A stretch of 64,000 nucleotides of DNA from Musa acuminata AAA Group (lineage: Eukaryota; Streptophyta; Magnoliopsida; Zingiberales; Musaceae), in contig NC_088357.1 in NCBI RefSeq assembly GCF_036884655.1, positions 7,241,001-7,305,000 on the forward strand, read 5' to 3'. The notes under the pieces are model-generated. The model saw only the letters and a list, made by a program, of their open reading frames with translations. It had not been told where the DNA came from and searched no databases. Positions 1-11,272 of this stretch are shown here, piece by piece. The number at the start of each line of letters is the position of its first letter. Position 1 is the first letter of the stretch. A program made the translations under genes and the position numbers.

Positions 1-319
1 TTGCTAATTTACTTTCTAAGCAAAGGTAAATGGTGGTTGAATTGACTTGGCTTTGATGTAATCTTATGGATTAGGGCTTAACTAAAAAGGGTAGAATGAT
101 CCTTATTTTTAGACCAAGAAGCTTATCGGATTCAGTTGGATCTGATCCGAATCCGATATAACATGTATATTTAACAAAGGGGAGCGGAAATCCGTATGCA
201 ATCCAAATAGAAAGAAGGGCAAATAAATAAAAGGACGGAAAAAGGGGAAGCCGACAGCGAAGAGGTGGCAATTTCCCCCCTTCTTCGTCTTCCGCTGCCC
301 ATTCGCGCTCTCGATTTCC
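1..319. other. 5' flank of the APRL gene
   Basis: No gene is visible here. The stretch holds the presumed promoter and 5' untranslated region of the APR-like gene that starts at 320. It shifts from AT-rich to C-rich sequence near 270, as expected at a plant 5' leader. Short reading frames on the minus strand have no recognisable content. Confidence 0.5.
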
Positions 320-3041
320 ATGGCCGGATCCTCTCTACGCCTCCTCGAGCTCCACCTCCTCATCGCCGTCGCTTCCCTCACCTTCCCCCGATCCCTGGCG
401 GCCGTCGTGCCGCCTCTCTGCCCTCGCTCGGGCATCGCCTTCCTCGACGACCTCGGATGTCAGTGCTCTCGTTGGATTGAGCTGTCTTCGCCTCAGGAGG
501 TACGATTCTTTGCCATACAATCGCCTAGTTCCTCATCCGCTTTTCTCTCTGGTTGTTATGATCATGATCCTCATCCTCATCATTATCTAAAGGTGGGAGC
601 TTTTTTGTCGTACGTTGCTGTTCGTTTGGGGGCCTGGGTCGGGTTAAGAGATTCGTTGGGTTTTGGATTATCTGTGAAAATCGATCCCCTCGTAATCGTT
701 TATCTGATTTGAAGTATTGACTTTTTTTGGCTTCCCGTGTGTGATGGTGTGGAAATTCGGTGATTGGTGGTTATTGTTTTTTGCTTTAGTTTGGTGGATG
801 TCCTTGTGGTATCTCTTGCTTTTTAATCTTATGGTTGTTCATTTTCTCGTTGTCGTATCTTTTTATTTTGCATTTTAAAGAAATTTACTGTACATGAACC
901 ATAGAATAGCCAAAGAATTATGATATGTGATGCTCTAAATTATGTTTAGTTACTGAACCTTGAAGGCCATTTCTTTGGTTTGTTTGAGAAGGTTTCTGTA
1001 GTCTTATCTCCTTATTTTGAGAAAATAAGAACTGGTGCATAATTGTAATACATTCAAGAAGTAGAGACTGAGGAAGGGAATAACAAGGATTGTAAAGTGC
1101 GAATTTGAGCTACAAAGTGGCTTGTTTCTTGATATGATAAGCAGGCCAGTAATAGCAGCTGAAAGAATTTAATAAAACATTTTCCAAAAGAAGAGGTGTT
1201 GCTCACAATATTCTATTGTACTCTATTGTTCTTTCCATTTTTTAATGTATATGCTTAATTAATTTTTGTTTCTTTTTAATCTCTATTTGACAAATACATG
1301 TTCAAATAAGATGAGAGAATATTTTTAGTATCATCTCATCATTGTATACCATTTAGAAAATTGCTATATTAGATAATTGTTAGACCAGGTATACTTCATA
1401 TATCAGAATTTTGGTAGATAAATATCATTGAGATTGAGATGAGGATGTTGAGAACTTTAGATGGACACATGGGATTACTAGAAAATAGATTCAATTGAGT
1501 GTAAACAAGGAAAAACCAAGTAAGGTGCTGCATACATGTTCAAATAAGATTATCGAATATAGATGCATTGGTTAAATAAGAAAAGTCAATCAGGATTAGT
1601 GGTGCAAGGAGAGGTAAAAATAGACTTAAGAAAACTTAATTAGAAACAATAAAAAAATATTTACTAGGGCTTAATGGCGTAGAACAAATCCATGTAGTCA
1701 GCCATAGTTAGATGGGATCTAATGTCTTGTTGCTGGCTATCATTGTTAATTTGTCAGATAAATGTATTTTTTATGAAAATTTCACCTAGGTATAACTGCA
1801 TCTAATCTCCAGTAACAATGACTTGCATGTGGTTGTAAATTACGGGGTGCCGGTAAATCTGATTTTGTTCTATTCATATTTTGAAGGTGAGTGGAGAGAT
1901 GCTTGAAAGAGAGCTTTCTAATGATCAAAGTGCTTATTACTCTGTCCTCTTCTACGCATCATGGTGCCAATTTTCATCCGACATTCAGCCTATCTTTGAT
2001 GCTCTTAGTTACATGTTTCCTCAAATAAAACATTTATTAGTTGAAGAATCGTCAGTCATGCCAAGGTATGCAGTATCAAGTATGCAGGTTCATTTGTGTT
2101 TCATAAAGATATTTATCCATCCTTTACAGACCTTGCTATTTTCTTTATTAACTTTTTTCACTTGCGAGACAGTGTCCTCTCGAGAAATGGCATTCACAGT
2201 TTTCCAGCTATAATGCTGTTTAATGGGACAACAAGGTTTCGGTATCGTGGCTCAAAGGATTTTACTTCCCTGGTCCATTTCTACAAGAGAAGTACAGGTA
2301 CATTGCTTTGTCTACATTCTAGAACTATTCTCATTGTTTGAGTAGTGGACATCAATGTCCATCATCCTGTTTCTGCTGAAACCTCTGATGCCTATGAGAG
2401 AGCCAATCCTTCTGATAACAACTTAAACTTCTCCTTTTATTGGGTTTAGGTTTTGAGTCTTGCCTCCCGCAACATAGTACTTACCTAGACCATATATTAG
2501 ATCGTGTGCCGGATCTGAAAGGTGGACAAAGAAATATGAAATGTTAATTATACATGTAACTGTTTCCTAGTGTCTTCATTATGTAGCTGTAGCACGCTTT
2601 ATCTTCAGCTTTTCTTGTACAGGTTTGGATCCAATAACATATCTGGAAATTCATCAGTCCAGTTCAGGAAATGCGAGGACCGTCATAGTTCAGGTTGAGT
2701 CCATATGGGAGTTGATAACCAAGGAATCTTACTTAACATTTGCCATACTTTTCATCTGTCTGAAGATAATTATGTGCTTCTTTCCTTTGATCTACCTTCG
2801 CTTCAAATCTTTCTGGGTCTCACATGTCTGGCCTGTGAACTTAAGGATCCTTCATGAATCAAGCCTGCTATTGGAGAAAGTACTGCAGGTAGTTGACATA
2901 AAAAGGATGTGGAGCAATATTCAACTCTCCAACAAGACAAGGAACTTTCAAAAAGGGGCAAATAATGCCCGGGTTTGGGCATCTTCCCTTACGAGACTGA
3001 ACGAGTCATCTTCCTCAAGATTAGCCCTTAAGGACTCGTAG
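320..3041 (+). CDS. APRL: 5'-adenylylsulfate reductase-like (APRL) membrane protein with thioredoxin fold
   Basis: Four exons: 320-499, 1887-2065, 2173-2297 and 2623-3041. They sum to 903 nt (300 residues plus stop), the usual APRL length. The N-terminus (MAGSSLRLLELHLLIAV) is a signal peptide followed by a Cys-containing luminal segment. Exons 2-3 encode a thioredoxin-like domain with FYASWCQFS, then a cis-Pro-type SFPAIMLFNG. Exon 4 carries a hydrophobic membrane span (SYLTFAILFICLKIIMCFF) and a basic cytosolic tail. APRL proteins resemble the C-terminal domain of plastid APS reductase but lack the reductase domain. Here the redox motif is WCxF with one cysteine rather than CxxC, as in the APRL5/7 group, so classical disulfide reductase activity is doubtful. 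Likely location is the secretory pathway membrane (inference). The first ATG after the C-rich leader that opens a signal peptide was chosen as start. Confidence 0.88.
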
Positions 3042-4554
3042 TTTTCTCTTATATCGATCAATGTACACCCACCATACCTTTCATGGAGCAACACTAGTTA
3101 TTTCTCTTTTTGTTCTTGCTGTAGGCACATGGAAAGCAAATCACGTGTAGATTTTGAGTACTAAATCATTTTGTATATTGGATACTGTGGCTGCATTTTT
3201 AGCATAATGCAAAGTCCATGGGTGTTCATCTTTATCTTTCCATGTGTAAACTCTTTTTCATGTATGAATAGTTCTATTCAACCATACGATCTCCCATAGT
3301 CAACTTAGCTTTTGGTTCAGCTGATCTTTCTCATCTTCCATGACTTCTTGAGACATCTTTGAAGAGTATGCTGCAAATCAGTTTCAACTCGAGGGATATC
3401 TTGAGCAGTGTCTCTTCGGAGAGAAATTAGGGTTTGTTGAAAATAAATCTATTTGGAGAGAAGGCAGCAGTATCATTTTCCTGCCTACCCTGAGTCATTG
3501 TCAGGAAACAGCACAAGAACACACTCTAAACCAACAATTGCAATTAGCTTTGTACAAAAAAAACAAACTACATATTTTTTTTATTACTTTTGTTGAATGT
3601 TTTTTTTCTTTTATCTTTTTCCGCACCACTAATTCCAATTGATTAATCTTGCCTAATTACAATCTATTTCTTTATATATGTTTATATCATCTTAAACAAT
3701 CATCTTCCGTTTTAGCCTTCACCAAAATAAATTTTTTTTTATTTTTTCTAGTAATTTCTTACCTTTACTTCAATATTTTTTTAATCTCAATTACGTATCT
3801 TTTTCTCGTAGAAGCACAGTATAAAGCTGCCCCCAACCAAAAAGATAAGAGACTGCAGAATCCATAGCTGGCCATATTTTTCAGTCTAGGAATCATCTTG
3901 GACTCCATTTCTTGACTGCACCAATGAATGCCACCATTTCGTAGTATTGGTTATGGAGTCATTGGGGTCATCGACTGCACCAATATTTGTCTTAGAATAT
4001 GGATGCAATAATTGGAGCAAGAAAGATGCTCACGAGCTGCAGCATTGGTGGGATCATGTCATAATTGAGAGTCCATGTGACAAAGCCATAGACAGGCGGA
4101 CACTTTCCAGCTCCCACAATTTGGACTTTTTCTCGTTGCAGTGAATGCGCACCGTCGAGCGCACAGAGATACAATGTGTTCAAGGGCTGCTGCTGCTGCT
4201 GCTGTTCATATAGAACTTCTATTTGCATCTCCATGAAGCTTATAAAGTTTGTTTAGATTGGCAACAATGGTCATTCATGTGCCAACTTTTCAGATGTTAA
4301 AATCATATTTGTGATAAGCATACAAAGAAGAGTTCTTTTATGTTTCCTGCAATTGCAATAGAAAGAATGGATCACGTTATGATAAGCAGCATGAAAATGA
4401 TACAACGCCGTCCACCACTCACATACGGTCGGTCATACGAACACCGCGCTCTCCCCCTTCCACCAATGCGCGCACACACAACAACAACAACGACGATCAA
4501 ATCGAAAGGGAAGAATCAACAAATAGATTACAGCAAAGAAGGTGAGCACGTAGC
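3042..4554. other. Intergenic spacer between APRL and the AGP gene
   Basis: Holds the APRL 3' untranslated region at its left end and then AT-rich spacer. A short CTG trinucleotide run lies near 4189-4205. Reading frames here are short and not recognisable. Confidence 0.5.
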
Positions 4555-4749
4555 TCAACAGAAGAGATAGCCAAAGGCGAGGGCAGCCACCGAGGCTAGG
4601 GCCGCGGCGGCGGTCGACGGGGCGGGGGCGCTTGAGGTGGGGCTGGGGGCGGGCGCCTCGGCCGCGGCGGACTGCTGCACCATGGAAGAGGCCATCAGCA
4701 CGGCCATCATGGCCATGGCGAACAGCTTGAGCCTGAGAGATGCCTCCAT
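4555..4749 (-). CDS. AGP: Arabinogalactan peptide (AG-peptide), GPI-anchored
   Basis: A single-exon 64-residue precursor beginning MEASLRLKLFAMAMM. Residues 1 to about 30 form a signal peptide ending QQSAAA. The mature core is only about 15 residues (EAPAPSPTSSAPAPS), with the Ala-Pro/Ser-Pro dipeptides that direct proline hydroxylation and type II arabinogalactan addition. The last ~20 residues (AAAALASVAALAFGYLFC) are a hydrophobic GPI-attachment signal. This is the standard layout of plant AG-peptides (AGP16/20/41 group), which act at the plasma-membrane outer face and wall. Upstream in-frame codons exist as far as 4899, but they read through a GA-rich leader and lack a signal peptide, so the internal ATG was chosen. 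Confidence 0.9.
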   Translation of the reverse strand: MEASLRLKLFAMAMMAVLMASSMVQQSAAAEAPAPSPTSSAPAPSTAAAALASVAALAFGYLFC

Positions 4750-5236
4750 TGCTAGTAGCACGACAAACAAAGGAGGAAGAGGAGGAGGAGATGCGTAGAG
4801 GATGCAACTGAGAGGGAGAGGAGGAGGAGGAGGAGGAGAAGGGGGGTTTTGTAAGGAGAATGGGAAGCTTGGACTTGGACAGAAACAGGCTGGATTCACT
4901 TGTGTCTTCTTCCTTTACCATGTGTTTGGTCAGCTCAAGTCTCCCGACAAGGATAGTGGGTAGGGCTTTTGTCCTTTGATCGAGGAAGATGGGTTGTCTG
5001 CAGGTTGGTGCCAAAATCTAGCTGGAATGGCATCTGCATGGCCCATGCTGTAGCTGTCCACACTCTGTCATAACTTACTACCAATTGTTGTTTCTCTTTC
5101 TTCCTCACTGATTGCCATCGGAGTCTGAAAGAAGACAGTCAATGTGAGTTGATGCATGTCTGCATTTATATTGGGATGCATGATCATAATCACCTTTGCT
5201 CAAATTGCTATTTCCTAATTTATTTTTCTTTCTTTT

Positions 5237-5281
<45 letters not shown>

Positions 5282-5765
5282 CCTGTCATCTACTGCACTT
5301 TATTTATACCCCTATAAAAGCAACAACAATCTCAGCCATGCGAACTGCTTCATCTTCTCCATGGATCCTGAGGGTTCTTTAGAATATTCTAGCCTGTTAT
5401 TTGGAAATAGAAGATGGTTCTAATAGTAAGAAAGAAGTGGAGTGAAATGAAATATTTCTTTTTGATTGCTTCAAAATTGACCAAAAAAAAAGTCACCTCA
5501 AATCATTTTCTTCTTTGGTGCCATTACAATTAGTAATCTTGTCCTAAGAACACTTTCAAGGCTGATAGAAGGGGTTTGTTCTTATATTTCCACATGGATG
5601 CAGCCACAGTGAGGATTACACACGCAAAAAGACCATTATGTATCTATAATGGTTGAGACTTCAATAGTGTGGATTAGTGCAAGAAAGAACTCATTACCAA
5701 CAGATGTATGCTACTCCCATCTATATGATGATCATCATGGGATTTCACTTTTTACTGTTTGTATA
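4750..5765. other. AGP promoter/leader and spacer with a CT microsatellite
   Basis: The first ~150 bp are the GA-rich presumed AGP 5' leader. The rest is AT-rich spacer up to the old LTR element at 5766. No gene is visible. Confidence 0.5.
5241..5279. repeat. (CT)n microsatellite
   Basis: About 19 uninterrupted CT units. Serine/leucine-rich reading frames across it are repeat artefacts. Confidence 0.95.
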
Positions 5766-6215
5766 TGATGGAAGGAATATTATCGATTAATTATCACGAT
5801 AGTTAAATTAACAAAGGAGAGATAAGACTTACCCCTTGGTGTGCTTGAGTGGACATAAGTCCAAAGCAAGCGATCTCGCATCGCCTCCTCTCCTTTTTAC
5901 TGGACAAAAGTGCTAAAAAGATTATTAGGGCTATCCAATCAAGAAATATTCTTTCAAATATTTTACTTTATATTTACTGGGTATAAAAAGTATATCTCTT
6001 ACGAAACCTTAGGATTAACTTGGGCGTCGAAGGGATCAACTTAGGAAACCTTTTAACTTTGGTCTTCATGCATATCATCGTCGGAGCACCTAAGTGCACC
6101 TATACCGGCTTATGTAAGACCTCTAGTGTCACATCAGTAATACATCATCGTTCCTATGCATGTGTAGTTGAATCATATTAGACTGACGTAAATATTAATA
6201 ATATTTTTTCTAATA
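5766..6215 (+). repeat. 5' LTR of copy 1
   Basis: Starts TGATGGAAGG and ends just before the primer-site-like motif. A TATAAAA box sits at 5982-5988. Its partner begins at 8806. Many substitutions and indels separate the two. Confidence 0.72.
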
Positions 6216-6869
6216 TTTTGACACTAGAAGGAGGTCATATCACAAGAACATTAATCCGTCGACCTACTCAACGAGTGTTCGAATGAAGAGGCTCTATCCT
6301 GACTCACAATACCTTTACTCATGAGGGTAATAGCCAACATTTATGAATCATAATATTTTCACCTTAGTGTAGACTATTATGGCGACTAGTGTTTGTTCAA
6401 CAATCTAAGCCTCTCCTCCAATTATGACCTCGAACTACATGCTCATCCTCATCAAGGTCATTCTAAATCTCACTCAATAAGTGTAAATATTGATGGGAAT
6501 GATATAGATCATTGCCTTACTCTTGCCTTAGTTGGTCCAATCAGTAGTGCCTCTAGCCCCATCGTAGTATGCAAGAATATCGATACTCATTGAGATTCCT
6601 GACCTAACATGGCATTAACCCCCAAAGAATTCTCGAGGCCTGTTGAGCCCCAGATAGGGGAGCACTATAATCTCCGACTATAGAGTTTAGTGAACCTCAC
6701 CATTCTTGGTTTGCCTTGCTCGAGTATTAGGTGTAGTCTGCAGACTATACAAAGAGCACCCTTCATGTGTAATTGCAACAGATGGACTAGTGCTTGGAGG
6801 ATATGCTTCAGGAGTTTCAACTATCCAAGGGAGAAGACTTAACAGACCTCAATTCAGGTTAGCTACCAT

Positions 6870-7430
6870 TCATTCAGAAGATCCAAGAAGAGCATATCCC
6901 TGCTAACTTTCGACTCCCAACCTTGGAGGCATTTGATTGTTATGCTGACTTAACCAAGTACATCACAACCTTCTATACTCAAATGTCCTTATGTGGCATG
7001 ACTGACGCTTTGATGTATCGCACCTTCCCTATCACATTGTGAGGCCGAGCACGAGAGTTATATGCCCGCTTGAAGCCATTCTCGATTAGCTCATTTGGCT
7101 AATTAACAAAAGAGTTCATGTAATATTTCATTGAGAATGTATGCCCTCGACATTCAACAACACTCTTGGGACTTCCGTAAGGGAAGAAACATACGCTCTC
7201 AGATTTCATCGTCCAATTCATAAATAAAATCCGAGGCATAGCCGACACTTATCCGTTGCTTCTCATATAGACCTTTAGGCTCTCTCAACTCTTATGGTCG
7301 CTGATAAAGAGATCATCGATGATAGTATCTAAGACACTCCAAAGAGCCAACCAATGCATCATTGTTGAGGCGATAGTCTTGAGTAAGCATGATGAGTTAT
7401 GCCAGAGGCCAAAGTACGAGTAGCCATCGC
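6870..7430 (+). pseudogene. Degenerate Ty3/gypsy gag
   Basis: Conceptual translation shows stretches such as ANFRLPTLEAFD and DALMYRTFPITL, interrupted by several stops (for example at the position matching LRGPAR). These match the intact-looking gag region of the second element ([24 protein letters not shown]). The region corresponds to the retrotransposon gag capsid domain, without a visible zinc knuckle. It cannot encode protein. Confidence 0.75.
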
Positions 7431-7639
7431 CTAAATATCTCACCCAAGGAAAGCCAAGTAAAGTAGAGGCCTTAGAAGTTTACTTCTAAACACCAACAAG
7501 CTATCAACGATGAGGTAGATAAATGGTTAGGTGCATTGATTATATCTAATGGAAGCGGTTCACCAACATTGTATTCGTTAAAAAAATTAATAAAACATAA
7601 TAGATATGTATTGATTATATCGATTTCAATAAAGTATGC

Positions 7640-7990
7640 TTCAGGAGTGAGCATCTCAACGACACTAATGTTCCCCATATAGGCATGAGTGTTCAAATAT
7701 ATCAGATGCACTCTCTTGGGGGGTGAGCATCTTAATAGCACAGACATGCCCCTACGGGGGTGAACATCTAAAGATGTTCGATGTGTCCTCCTTAAAAATG
7801 AGCATCTCAATAACACCAATGCATCCCTATGGGAGTGAGCATCCAAATATGCTCGATGCATCTTCCTCGGGGATGAGTATCTCAATAACACCGATGTAAC
7901 CCTACCGGGGGAGCATAAAAAAAAACACACACATACACAAGGAATCCTTAAGGGTGAGCATATCAACAACACTAATGCATCCCACAAGGG
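7640..7990. repeat. Tandem array A of copy 1, unit about 73-79 bp
   Basis: Units are anchored on GAGCATCTCAATAACACC-like sequence at roughly 7647, 7726, 7799 and 7875, with degenerate half-units between them (GTGAGCATCCAAATATGCTC type). It lies between the gag remnant and array B. Copies differ by many point changes. Confidence 0.7.
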
Positions 7991-8044
7991 TGAGTGTCAC
8001 TTAATGGCACAAGGCATATCTTGAGATATCTCCACCTTGCCAAA

Positions 8045-8700
8045 CTCCTGAGGTGCGTAAGTCAATTAAGACCGACTTGACCTTCTCGGAGAACTCGAGG
8101 TACATAGGTTGGTCAAGTCCAACCTAACATCCTCAGAGAGCCAAGGTGAACCCGATGTGCGTAAGTTAACCAAGTCCAACCTGACCTCCACGGAGAGCTC
8201 GAGGTGGGTTCGAGATGTGTAAGTCAACCAAGCTTGACCCAACATCCTCAAAGAGCCTTAGGTAAGACTAAAATGTGTAGGTTAGCCAAGTTCGAATTGA
8301 CCTCCTCGGAGAACCTGAGGTGGGCCCAACATGTGTAGGTCAACCAAGCTCGATCCGACCTCCTCGAAATGCTTAAGGTCTCGAGGTGTATAGGTTGGCC
8401 ATGCCCAACCCGATCTCCTTAGAGAGCTCAAGGTGAGCCTAAGGTGCATAGGTTAGCCAAGCCCAACTCAACCTCCTCAGAAAGCCCAAGGAGGCCTGAT
8501 GTGCGTAGGTCGGCTAAGCTCGACCTGACCTTATCGGAGAACCCGAGGTGCGTAGTTTGGCCAAGTGACCAGACCCCCTCGAAGAGCTTGATGTGTATAG
8601 GTCGACCAAGCCTAACTTGACATCCTCGAAGAGCACCTTGATTCGTCAAACTTGATTTGACCTCCCTAGATAGTCTGAGACATGTAAGCCAATCATATAT
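8045..8700. repeat. Tandem array B of copy 1, 58-bp unit
   Basis: About eleven diverged units anchored on GTAGGTCAACCAAG-like sequence. Four successive anchors at 8161, 8219, 8277 and 8335 are exactly 58 bp apart. Each unit also carries a CTCCTCGGAGAG-like core. The array runs up to about 100 bp before the 3' LTR. Confidence 0.75.
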
Positions 8701-8805
8701 TGAATATCCTTTCGTTTTTACGTGACACATATGTTGAGATGGTCCATGGCTGCATTTCTGAACCTCTCAAGGAGAGTTCTTGAAGTGTACCATCGAACAA
8801 ACAAA

Positions 8806-9295
8806 TGATAGAGGAAATATTGTTAACCAATTATCATCTGACACATGACCTACATGTGATAATTAATTTGGCATAGAAGACATAAGACTTGCCTTTTTGG
8901 TTTGCTTACGTTGACGTAAGTCAAAAATTATGTATTGTCTCCTCTCTTTTTATTGTTTACAAAGATAAGACTCCGAAAGGGACTATAGCGGCTATCCCCT
9001 TAGAGAATATTTCTTAGAATATTATGCCCATTTTTTATTCGATATAAAAATCTATCTCTACACAAGAATTAAAGTCAATCACTCTTTTACCACTTGCATC
9101 TCACCTCACCTCACCTCCGGACTAAATCGGGCGTTAGAGGGATTGGTCGAGCACTCACTTTTGACCTTAGTATTCATGTGGGTTATTATTAGAATACTTA
9201 AGTGCCCATATCGAGTGTTACTTAAATAATACCCCATCATTTTTACTTATGTATGGTCAAAACATATGGAGGTCAACACAGAACCATCAGCAACA
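8806..9295 (+). repeat. 3' LTR of copy 1
   Basis: Starts TGATAGAGG and carries TATAAAA at 9043-9049. It aligns with the 5' LTR through CATAAGACTT and the CACCTAAGTGC-like segment. The right end is placed at CAACA by alignment with the 5' LTR end. Confidence 0.68.
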
Positions 9296-11272
9296 GTCAT
9301 TACTTATAAACATATAAATTGAAGAGAGAGAAAGAAAGAGAGAAACTATACAATGTGTTCTGTTACTTGCAAGATTTTTCAGATAAAATTATTCCACAGA
9401 AGTATGCCAAAGAGACATGCATGGATGCTAATAAGGACTAATTTATCGATTTATAGTACCTTAATTTAAAATTTGATAAATGTATTACTCAAATATTTTA
9501 GGTTACTAATTCAGTTTCAATAAGATAATAGATTAATTATCTCATCCGGTCAAATAATAACTAGATTAGTCTTTTTGAAGATTTGACAATTGGTGAAGAC
9601 AGGACAAAGGCATCAGCATTAAGTTTTAATGAAGTTGTTTCTCTTTTACCTTTTATTTTTTTTTCCTAAAGTATCTTTTGAGGCTAATCATTGTATTGTG
9701 TTATCTTTTTGGGCTAATCATTGCATTGTGTGGCAACAGTAGAGTCTTAAAGCATAGTTTACTTTGCTTTGTGGAAGGCTTTCAAAAAGGTTTTATAAAT
9801 ACTTCCATGTGTTGTTTCCTCCATCTTTTCAGCATCATAACACAGTCAGGTGCAGTTGTCTCATCTTCCCTTTGTCCAATACTCAGCAGTTTGGAGCAGA
9901 TTCATGGAACTCAAGCCAAGCTGCAGATTCAGACACAGAGTTCTACATTCATTTTGTTTCTGAGTTACAGTAGTCTGGATTTGTTTTAGGCCAATTACTA
10001 TGCCAGAATCCATTGCAAGCATGTTGTAGTAGCAATACTACTTTGGCATTAGTAGAAGCTTTTTGTTCTTTGAAGTTGAATTGGGTCAAGAATATAAATT
10101 CTCTAAAAGATCAAGAATGTGGATACATGTAGATTAGTTGCTGCTTGTATACTAAATTCTTGGCTTTTCTTGTCTAATTTGAGATGCATGATTGGCACCA
10201 TCATTAAGCATGCACTTTGAGCATATACTGTCTGTTTGTGTTTCTTAAGCTCACACATCAAGATCAATGTTTATGTTTTTAGGTCTTTGTTCTGATCAAT
10301 TACTTGGCTCTGATTCATCTTATTCTCCTGTATACAAAGAACATAGGATCCAAAAGGCAACAGTTCACAGCAATGGAACCTCTGCAAACATGAGAGGTCA
10401 GTAGATATTGTCAATTCATGCAATAACATGAACTTATTGGATTCATTTCGCATGCCACTTTTACTGACAAGCTTCTGTGGAGAGCTTCTTCAATGCAATC
10501 ATTCAAGTGCTGATGGCTGATGAAGAACACAGGAATCCTCTGCCAACTTTTTCTATCACACTTGGGTCACACCATGATTGATTTCTGATCCACCATCTTC
10601 TCCATTTCCACAGAATCTTTTGGATTTGAGAGTTATTAATTCTTTGTTCTCACTTTAGTTCAAAGTTTGAATCAAGTTTTCTCCATCAAAGCTAGCTATG
10701 GAACAAAAAGATAAAAGAGTTTGGTGGTGGGGGAGCAAAGGAGATGAAGGAAGCCATTAGAGTGACTCCAATTGACTGCAGTAAAGGTGGTGTTGCAGTT
10801 TGAAGCTGTGTCAGCTTCTTCACATGCACAGCATCTCTCTAAAGCTCCAAATATCTTTATTCGATGGTGTCTTCCTTTACAACTATCCACCACCATACCA
10901 TCTCACAATTGTTTGCATTGGGGTCCCAATCTCCATGCTGCCAATAGCAAAATTCCAATGTGCTTGAGGTCCTCCTCTAACCAATCAATGCACACACAGG
11001 TCCATTCACTATCATCTTAGAACTGAACAAGGGACTCAGAGGAGAAAATTACAAATCCAACAAAAGAAACAGATGACAAGAAGAAGACTACCACAAGCCC
11101 ATAAGCTTGTTCCTCTCAAGAAACCTCACCTCTCTCTCTCTCTCTCTCTCCACACTTCCATGGAAAGAAGGACAAGAAACATAGGGAGCTAAAACACTGA
11201 TCAAGAGAAGCATCAAGCATTTGCACAACAACCTTCTATGAGTTAAGGAAGGAGGAAAACAGAGAGGAGTTC
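9296..11272. other. Intergenic spacer without a recognised gene
   Basis: AT-rich sequence with short reading frames only, none recognisable. A short frame at 9764-9973 ends in an acidic, protein-like tail but has no start, splice partner or family that I can identify. A CT microsatellite lies at 11132-11150 close to the 3' end of the neprosin-type gene. Confidence 0.5.

Larger units (their letters stand above)
5766..9295 (+). mobile_element. Old gag-only LTR retrotransposon (TR-GAG-like), copy 1
   Basis: Two diverged direct repeats bound the element: 5' LTR about 5766-6215 and 3' LTR about 8806-9295. Both start TGAT[G/A]GA and share a TATAAAA box (5982 and 9043) and the segment around TAAGACTT. 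Directly after the 5' LTR comes a primer-site-like TTTTGACACTAGAAGGAGG (from 6217), close to the one in the second element at 50912. Gag remains lie at about 6870-7430. No protease, reverse transcriptase or integrase is seen; tandem arrays fill the rest. The 5' flank is GTATA and the 3' flank GTCAT, so no target duplication can be claimed. The 3' boundary is uncertain by roughly 10-20 bp. Age is high, judged from LTR divergence and the many gag stops. Confidence 0.75.

Noticed and set aside
4433..5014. 193-codon minus-strand frame overlapping the AGP gene
   Set aside because: It is in a different frame from the AGP precursor and is composed of GA-leader translation and GC-rich antisense-like sequence without a domain.
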